Source: Bos javanicus
Taxonomy: Eukaryota > Chordata > Mammalia > Artiodactyla > Bovidae
DNA length: 64,000 nucleotides
Assembly: GCF_032452875.1 (NCBI RefSeq)
Contig: NC_083869.1
Location: 75,944,501-76,008,500, forward strand
Reading direction: 5' to 3'
The first letter of the stretch is position 1, and every line of letters begins with the position of its first letter. This document shows positions 58,150-64,000 of this stretch, in pieces. The position numbers and the translations under genes were made by a program. The notes under the pieces are model-generated. The model was not told where the DNA came from, ran no database searches, and saw only the letters and a program-made list of their open reading frames with translations.

Positions 58150-58433
58150 GGGATTTCTTTGGAAGGAACGATGCTAAAGCTGAAACTCCAGTACTTTGGC
58201 CACTTCATGTGAAGAGTTGACTCATTGGAAAAGACTCTGATGCTGGGAGGAATTGTGGGCAGGAGGAGAAGGGGACGACAGAGGATGAGATGGCTGGATG
58301 GCATCACTGACTCGATGGACATGAGTCTGAGTGAACTCCGGGAGTTGGTGATGGACAGGGAGGCCTGGTGTGCTGTGATTCATGGGGTCGCAAAGAGTCG
58401 GACATGACTGAGCAACTGAACTGAACTGAACTG
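58150..58433 (+). mobile_element. Young BovB 3' end with perfect target duplication
   Basis: About 284 bases of BovB 3' end with the CTGAACTGAACTGAA tail. A perfect 12-bp duplication AAGGTGGTACCC lies at 58130-58141 and 58434-58445. Eight bases (58142-58149) between the left duplication and BovB are not BovB. Confidence 0.92.
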
Positions 58434-58585
58434 AAGGTGGTACCCATTATTCAAAATACACTGAAAATCAATGTTGCCTCGAGGGCTGTGCTAAGGACGA
58501 AGGAGATTTAAAATGGCATGTGATATGAAGCCTGATCTTAATAAACTTTCCATCTCTTATAAAAGCTAAGCCTAATTTTAGCAAT

Positions 58586-58710
58586 TTGGAGAAGGAAATG
58601 GCAACCCAGTCCAGTGTTCTTGCCTGGAGAATCCCAGGGACGGGGGAGCATGGTGGGCTGCAGGGTCTATGGGGTCGCATAGTCGGACACGACTGAAGCG
58701 ACTTAGCAGC
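58586..58710 (+). mobile_element. Bov-A monomer with perfect target duplication
   Basis: Bov-A body from 'ttggagaaggaaatggcaac' to 'acgactgaagcgacttagcagc'. A perfect 12-bp duplication AATTTTAGCAAT lies at 58574-58585 and 58711-58722. Confidence 0.92.
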
Positions 58711-58779
58711 AATTTTAGCAATAAATTTTATGCTTTGTAACAGAGGAAAAGGGAGTATTTAAAAAAGTATTGATTTGAG

Positions 58780-58943
58780 AACAGCATAGATTTGAGTCTG
58801 AATTCTAACCCGCACCATCTACATAATTGCATCCAGCTCTGGTTTTTCATCTGCAAAATAGCAATTAAAATATTCATTTTACAGAGCTGTTGTAAAGGTC
58901 AAGTGTAACATCCAATTTACCTGCCTGGCACATAGTAGTCACT
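58780..58943 (-). repeat. MIR-type SINE remnant
   Basis: 'ctggtttttcatctgcaaaa', 'ttttacagagctgttgtaaa' and 'cctggcacatagtagtcact' follow reverse-strand MIR. Confidence 0.6.
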
Positions 58944-58951
58944 CAGAAATG

Positions 58952-59169
58952 CTAAGGGCTCCAAGGTGGCAGTAGTGGTAAAGAATCTGCCTGACAGTGC
59001 AGGAGACCCAAGAGTTGTGGGTTCAATTCCTGGGTCAGAATGATCTTCTGGAGAAGGGAATGGCAACCTACTCCCATATTCTTGCTCAGAAAATTCCATG
59101 GGCAAAGAAGTCTTGAGGGCTACAGTCTATGGGGCCACAAAGAGTCTGATACAACTGAGTGACTGAGCA
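58952..59169 (+). mobile_element. Bov-tA SINE
   Basis: tRNA-like head with a small insertion near the B-box ('gagttgtgggttcaattcct'), then a Bov-A body. 8-bp target duplication CAGAAATG at 58944-58951 and 59170-59177; it sits at the end of the MIR. Confidence 0.85.
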
Positions 59170-59177
59170 CAGAAATG

Positions 59178-60298
59178 GTGAGTGAGCTTTTCCTTTTCTT
59201 TTCTTATGGCATTCATTTTATAACATGAAATAGAACAAGTTTTTCAAACTTATCTGTGATAAAGGATCAGGACTTCCCACACCCCTCTCTCTGGCTCCAT
59301 CCATCAGACTCATAACATGTAAAACACACAAAAATGAAATATTAGTAAAGTAGAATGAATACCAAAGATATACAAAAAGACAAGCCACATTTTTACCTAG
59401 ATTCCACTTTGATACACTGATGCAGCCAGAGATCCATAGGTTTCTGAATACTTGCACTAAAGAACCTAGCTCATCTTCATCTGGTGGCAAAAGGTCCCTG
59501 ATCCTGAATTGGTCTTCAGTGTGGACTCATGAGCCCATGCTGAGTAGCACAAAGTGAAAGACAGTGATATGGTCCTTGCATTTAATTAGATCAAGAGTGG
59601 AAATTAAGTATCCACTGAAACTTATTTCAGGTTAGAAGAACATTCAAGAAGATGCTGCTTTGGGAAATCCCTGAGCTTCTTACTTGTTGCAAGTAATAAT
59701 AAATCCTTCATTCTCTCAAGGGTGGGGGATAGCATTCAGGTTGGTGATGGGTTATTTAATGGTTCATTTTCCTATAGTCTACTTTTGTGCATTTTTTAAA
59801 TTTTCTATAATAAAATATTAAAGAGGAAAAAGAGAGCAGAAATTGCTGAGTTAGTCAATTTGAAGACTTCGTTTCATGCCCTTATCTACAGAAAGACCAA
59901 TTTTTATTTGCAAATGATTAAAAAAAAAAAAAAAAGAAAACCCGACCCAAGGAAGTAATCATGCGTATACAGACATCAAAGATATAAGCAAGGATATACT
60001 CAGAGGACAGTTAACAAGGCAGAAAACAAGAGATAAAGGAATTGCAGGCAGCCTGGACATGTCTCTTAGTCTTATTTAACTAAGGATCCCAGTATTTAGA
60101 GCAGAGAGGAAGTGGAAATGAATACATTCATTTTGTAATGTACAACTCTTACTGTTTTACCAATTTCCAATCCAAAGATTTCCCTCAATAATTATTAGTA
60201 ATTCCTTTGCTTTCTTAAGAGGATAAAGATGGTTGGGCTGTGGTGTGAACTTCTACCCACTATGTTTCATTATACCTTCCATTTTAATTCAAATAATC
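59178..60298. other. Intron 1 sequence, nothing recognised
   Basis: No exon. A poly-A run lies at about 59920-59935. Confidence 0.45.
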
Positions 60299-60299
60299 T

Positions 60300-61757
60300 A
60301 TAGTAAGTCCCCTACATACAAACAAGTTCCATTCTGAGAATGCATCCTTAAGTCCAATTTGTTCATCAGTTCAGTTCAGTACAGTCACTCAGTCATGTCC
60401 AACTCTTTGTGACCCCATGGACTGCAGCACGCCAGGCCTCTCTGTCTCTCACCAACTCCCGGGAGTTTACTCAAACTCATGTCCATCGAGTCAGTGATGC
60501 CATCCAACCATCTCATCCTCTGTCATCCCCTTCTACTTCTGCCTTCAATCTTTCCCAGCATCAGGGTATTTTCAAATGAGTCAGCTCTTCACATCAGATG
60601 GCCAAAGTATTGCAGTTTCAGCTTCAACATCAGTCTTTCCAATGAACACTCAGGACTCTTTAGGATGGACTGGTTGGATCTCCTTGCAGTCCAAGGGACT
60701 CTCAAGAGTCTTCTCCAACACCGCAGTTCAAAAGCATCAATTCTTCAGCACTCAGCTTTCTTTATAGTCCAACTCTCACATCCATACATGACTACTGGAA
60801 AAACCATAGCCTTGACTTGACGGACTTTTGTTGGCAAAGTAATGTCTCTGCTTTTGAATATGCTATCTAGGTTGGTCATAACTTTCCTTCCAAGCAATAA
60901 GCATCTTTTAATTTCATGGCTGCAGTCACAATCTGCAGTGATTTTGGAGCCTGAAAAAATAAAGTCTGCCACTGTTTCCACTGTTTCCCCGTCTATTTGC
61001 CATGAAGTGATAGTACCAGATACCATGATCTTTGTTTTCTGAATGTTGAGCTTTAAGCCAACTTTTCCACTCTCTTCTTTCACTTTCATCAAGAGGCTTT
61101 TTAGTTCTTCTTCACTTTCTGCCATAGGGGTGGTGTCATCTGCATATTTGAGGTTATTGATATTTCTCCCAACAATCTTGATTCCATGCAGTATAGGGCC
61201 ACCCAAGATGGGTCATGTTGGAGAGTTCTGACAAAATGTGGTCCACTGGAGAAGGAAATGGTAAACCACTTCAGTATTCTTGCCTTGAGAACCCCATGAA
61301 CAGTATGAACAGTATGAATTCGTTCATAAGTCCAACCAAATGAGCCTAGGTACCCAGAAAGCACAAATGACTTTATAGCACTGTATTGTAATAGGTTTGT
61401 AATACTTTTCGTACAAATAATACATTAAAAAACATTTTTAATCTTACAGTAGTGTATCTTGAAAAGTACAGTAACACAGTACAACAGCCTGCATACAGGG
61501 GGCTGGCAGGGAGTGAACGGGCAATAAGAGTTACTGTCTGGAGGAGGGAGAGGAAGTGGGAGATGGTAGAGCTAAAAGATTGTCAGCAATATGAGACAGA
61601 AGGGCAAACTGCAATTTCACTCACTCCTGAAGTTGATGGCACAGGTTCTGGTTCCTTCTTGAAATCAGAGGCACATTTGCAACTGGAAGGTTTGTATGTA
61701 GAGGGCTCAGTGTACATAAAATGCATATCTGTGTGTCGTCACTTCATGCAGCTGTAA
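60300..61757 (+). repeat. Older interspersed repeat split by a BovB insertion
   Basis: Left part 60300-60366 (agtcccctacatacaaacaa, taagtccaatttgttcat) and right part 61317-61757 (ttcataagtccaaccaaatg, gtacagtaacacagtacaac, ggaggagggagaggaagtgg) join in the order of a mammalian repeat I have seen often but cannot name with confidence. The 101-codon frame at 61452-61757 is part of it. Confidence 0.5.
60367..61316 (-). mobile_element. BovB LINE with inverted 5' segment
   Basis: 60367-61186 is reverse-strand BovB 3' part; the minus-strand frame 60745-61206 carries the RT end with an intact YADD box and the following C-terminal region. At about 61187 the strand switches: 61198-61316 is plus-strand BovB 5' region ('ggtccactggagaaggaaat', 'attcttgccttgagaacccc'). 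One 11-bp duplication AATT(T/C)GTTCAT at 60356-60366 and 61317-61327 brackets both parts. Confidence 0.82.
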
Positions 61758-61939
61758 GGCACTGATTGGCCTGATTCTAGTTGACCTCTCTCAACTCAAC
61801 TCTCCTTCCTGGCTGTGCAGGTAGCCTTGCATTTAATGTTCTAATTGTCCTGAATTCTTGACAGTTCCCTGCTCACTTTGCTTTCTCATTCTTTGGTACC
61901 TTCTTTTTGTTTATGCATTTTCCTCTACTTAACCCAGCA

Positions 61940-62170
61940 TCAATCTCGTGCTCAGTTCCAGTTATCCTTTAGAATGACTTCAGATGTCCTCCAGAAAACC
62001 TTACTTGACTCTCCCTCCCCGAGTCTGGGCTAGATTTCCCTGCTCTGTAGGTCCATATTCTCCTCTTCATTTCTTGACCGCTGAACCGATGCCACTATTC
62101 TAAAACCATCTGTTTGTTCTCATTTTTTATTCATTGGCAAATGCCCAATAAATGTTTGAGAATTGACCAT
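61940..62170 (+). repeat. L2-like LINE 3' remnant
   Basis: 'tgacttcagatgtcctccag', 'aaaccttacttgactctccc' and 'tggcaaatgcccaataaatg' match LINE2 3'-end order. Confidence 0.5.
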
Positions 62171-62344
62171 AACTGAGGTAGCTCTCATGGCCCTGTTGAG
62201 AGGCACTCAAGAATGGTCCTGCATACTAATAAGCAAAAAACCAAAATCCATTGTGAAAATGTAGTTGTGAGGCAAAGCAAAACCGAAAGTCATCAGATTC
62301 ACCCATCAGTTGAACAAGAAACATATAATTAAGGCAGTCTCTGG

Positions 62345-62545
62345 ATATAGTCCCAATGGCCCAGATGGTAAAGAATCTGCCTGCAGTGCTGGAGACTGGA
62401 TTTTTATCCCTGGGTTTGGAAGATCCCCTGAAGAAGGGAATGGCTACTCACTCCAGTATTCTTGCCTGAAGAAGTCCATAGACAGATGAGTCTGTTGGCA
62501 GTCTATGGGGTCACAGTCAGACACGACTGAGTGGCTAAGCACAGC
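62345..62545 (+). mobile_element. Bov-tA SINE
   Basis: 'ggcccagatggtaaagaatc' head, 'cactccagtattcttgcctg' body, 'acacgactgagtggctaagc' end. Moderately diverged. Confidence 0.82.
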
Positions 62546-62734
62546 TGGATGTAGCCCATCTGTTTCTTTCCCCTGATTTCCCTTTAATATAAACTAAGTA
62601 CTTGAACAAACATATATGAAGTCCAGGTCAATTGAGTGCCATTAGTCATCAGATCAAAGGTCTCTACTTCAGGTAGCCACCTGAAGAAACGGGAGGCCTG
62701 GTCCAGGATGGTGGACAGAGCACCAGGCTTTGAT

Positions 62735-62910
62735 TAGAATTTTGACCTTGCTGCTTAGTAGCTCAACAAGCTGATGACCTTCCTGATCTCTGTTTTCTCA
62801 ACTGACAAAACAAATATTAGTTTATGTCCGGGGATTTGTTTGAGGGTAAAATGGCATGATTTAAACAGACACCTGGTACAGTGTCTGGCACCATAAATCA
62901 TAGTGCTGAT
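62735..62910 (-). repeat. MIR-type SINE remnant
   Basis: 'gctgatgaccttcctgatct', 'ttttctcaactgacaaaaca' and 'ctggtacagtgtctggcacc' follow reverse-strand MIR. Confidence 0.55.
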
Positions 62911-62995
62911 CATTAGAGGATGACACTTATATTTTATTTAAAAGTTTACTTTAGGTTATTCTGCTGTATAATTTCTCACAGCTTAATGTTGCATT

Positions 62996-63164
62996 CAGTT
63001 CAATTCAGTTCAGTTCAGTCACTCAGTCGTGTCCGACTTTTTACGACCCTATGAATCGCAGCATGCCAGGCCTCCCTGTCCATCACCAACTCCCGGAGTT
63101 CACTCAGACTCACATCCATCAAGTCAGTGATGCCATCCAGCCATCTCATCCTCTGTCGTCCCCT
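62996..63164 (-). mobile_element. BovB LINE 3' end, strongly 5'-truncated
   Basis: TTCAGTTCAATTCAG tail, then about 150 bases of BovB 3' end in reverse, stopping at 'cctctgtcgtcccct'. Confidence 0.9.
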
Positions 63165-63221
63165 AACACATAAAGTTGGGAGAGAGAAACCGAAAGCCCA
63201 CCATGACACATCCTGCCGTGT

Positions 63222-63414
63222 GCATGTGTGTTCAGTTGTGTCCAACTCTTTTGCAACCAAGATTCTTCTGTGCATGGAATTTTCCAGGCAAGAATACCAG
63301 AGTGAGTTGCATATCCTATGCCAAGAGCTTCCCGACCCAGGGATTGAACCCTCTTCTCTTGTGTCTCCTGAGTTGACAGGCAGGTTCTTTACCACTGTGC
63401 CACCTGAGAGCCCC
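63222..63414 (-). mobile_element. Bov-tA SINE
   Basis: Reverse-strand Bov-A body followed by a tRNA-like head ending 'ccactgtgccacctgagagc'. A 57-bp stretch not matching either family separates it from the BovB. Confidence 0.8.
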
Positions 63415-63706
63415 TAATGACGTGCCTTGATTCATCTTAAAAGCTTTCCTAGAAATTACAATAAACACCTGATAGAAGGAAATATTTTTAGCCTTTTCCT
63501 TGTCATGAAAGTGTTGGAAAGTCTGAGTTTTTCCAAATTGTGGAATCCAGGTTTGAGAAACAAAGATGAAACAAAATGAAGGAAAGACAGAAGTCAAAAT
63601 GATTTACTGGAGGAAAAATGACTTGGCATTGGCATGAGAGAGCAGTGTAGGTTACACTGGGATAAACCTATCATGGTTATGGATATACTTACTTTAGCAG
63701 GTTTAG

Positions 63707-63996
63707 CGGAGAAGGCAATGGCACCGCACTTCAGTACTCTTGCCTGGAAAATCCCATGGACAGAGAAGCCTGGTAGACTGCAGTCCATGCGGTCGCTAAG
63801 AGTCAGGCACGACTGAGCAACTTCATGTTCACTTTTCACTTCCATGAATTGGAGAAGGAAATGGCAACCCATTCCAGTATTCCTGCCTGGAGAATCCCAG
63901 GGACAGAGGAGCCTAGTGGGCTGCCGTCTATGGGGTTGCACAGAGTCGGACACGACTGAAGTGACTTAGTAGCAGCAACAGCAACACAGCAGCAGA
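63707..63996 (+). mobile_element. Bov-A2 SINE
   Basis: Two Bov-A monomers with the 'tcacttttcacttccatgaa' linker and an AGCAGCAACAGCAACA tail reaching the window end. Confidence 0.9.
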
Positions 63997-64000
63997 TTTA

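Larger units (their letters stand above)
29420..64000 (+). other. CNTNAP5: CNTNAP5 intron 1 (5' part, continues beyond window)
   Basis: Begins with the GTGAGT donor after exon 1. No frame in the following 34.6 kb resembles the expected second exon (start of the discoidin domain), so the window ends inside the intron. This fits the known very large introns of this gene family. The first 10 kb is nearly free of recent repeats; beyond 40 kb it is dense in BovB, L1 and Bov-family SINEs, listed separately. Confidence 0.8.

Noticed and set aside
60479..60820. Recurrent open frames starting MSIESVMPS/MPSSHLIL (also at 9236, 21578, 40149, 57449, 58128) as a protein family
   Set aside because: These are antisense readings of the BovB 3' region. 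They recur only because BovB recurs.
1..64000. CRISPR arrays, operons, tRNA or rRNA genes
   Set aside because: Repeated units are dispersed retrotransposons, not spaced direct repeats. tRNA-like stretches are the heads of Bov-tA/CHR SINEs and lack intact cloverleaf genes. The DNA is vertebrate nuclear.

Overview
This window is nuclear DNA of a pecoran ruminant, most likely a bovid. It carries many BovB (RTE-type) LINE copies, Bov-tA, Bov-A and Bov-A2 SINEs, CHR-type tRNA SINEs and artiodactyl L1 3' ends, a mixture diagnostic of ruminants. There is no bacterial or organellar signal, and almost all open reading frames are chance frames or repeat remnants.

The only cellular gene I can support is the first coding exon of CNTNAP5 (contactin-associated protein-like 5, a neurexin-family neuronal adhesion protein) at 29338-29419 on the + strand. 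It encodes the start methionine and signal peptide and ends at a GT splice donor in phase 1. A GC-rich, CpG-rich promoter with a TATA-like box near 28946 lies just upstream. Everything left of about 28.7 kb is upstream intergenic DNA. Everything right of 29420 is intron 1, which continues past the end of the window; no second exon is visible.

Layout: 0-25.4 kb is intergenic DNA dense in ruminant repeats. It includes a long BovB at 9.13-10.75 kb, a BovB-in-BovB nest at 11.64-12.70 kb, a BovB split by a young L1 at 13.38-16.10 kb, and a BovB with a 12-bp target duplication at 21.45-22.27 kb. From 25.4 to 40.0 kb, around the promoter, exon 1 and proximal intron 1, I see no BovB, Bov-family SINE or recent L1. 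That stretch holds old L1/MIR/L2 remnants, candidate conserved noncoding blocks, a perfect 16-bp hairpin and a 117-bp direct local duplication. From 40 to 64 kb the intron is again repeat-dense: BovB copies, L1 elements with inverted 5' parts, LTR remnants at 51.7-54.6 kb, and a BovB copy whose 5' segment is inverted although one target-site duplication brackets the whole insertion.

No novel multi-gene system is visible. The notable content is retrotransposition anatomy (twin-priming inversions, nested insertions, filler DNA at a BovB 5' junction), the repeat-depleted zone around the promoter, and the unexplained local duplication. Repeat family names come from recognition of remembered consensus sequences, not a database search.
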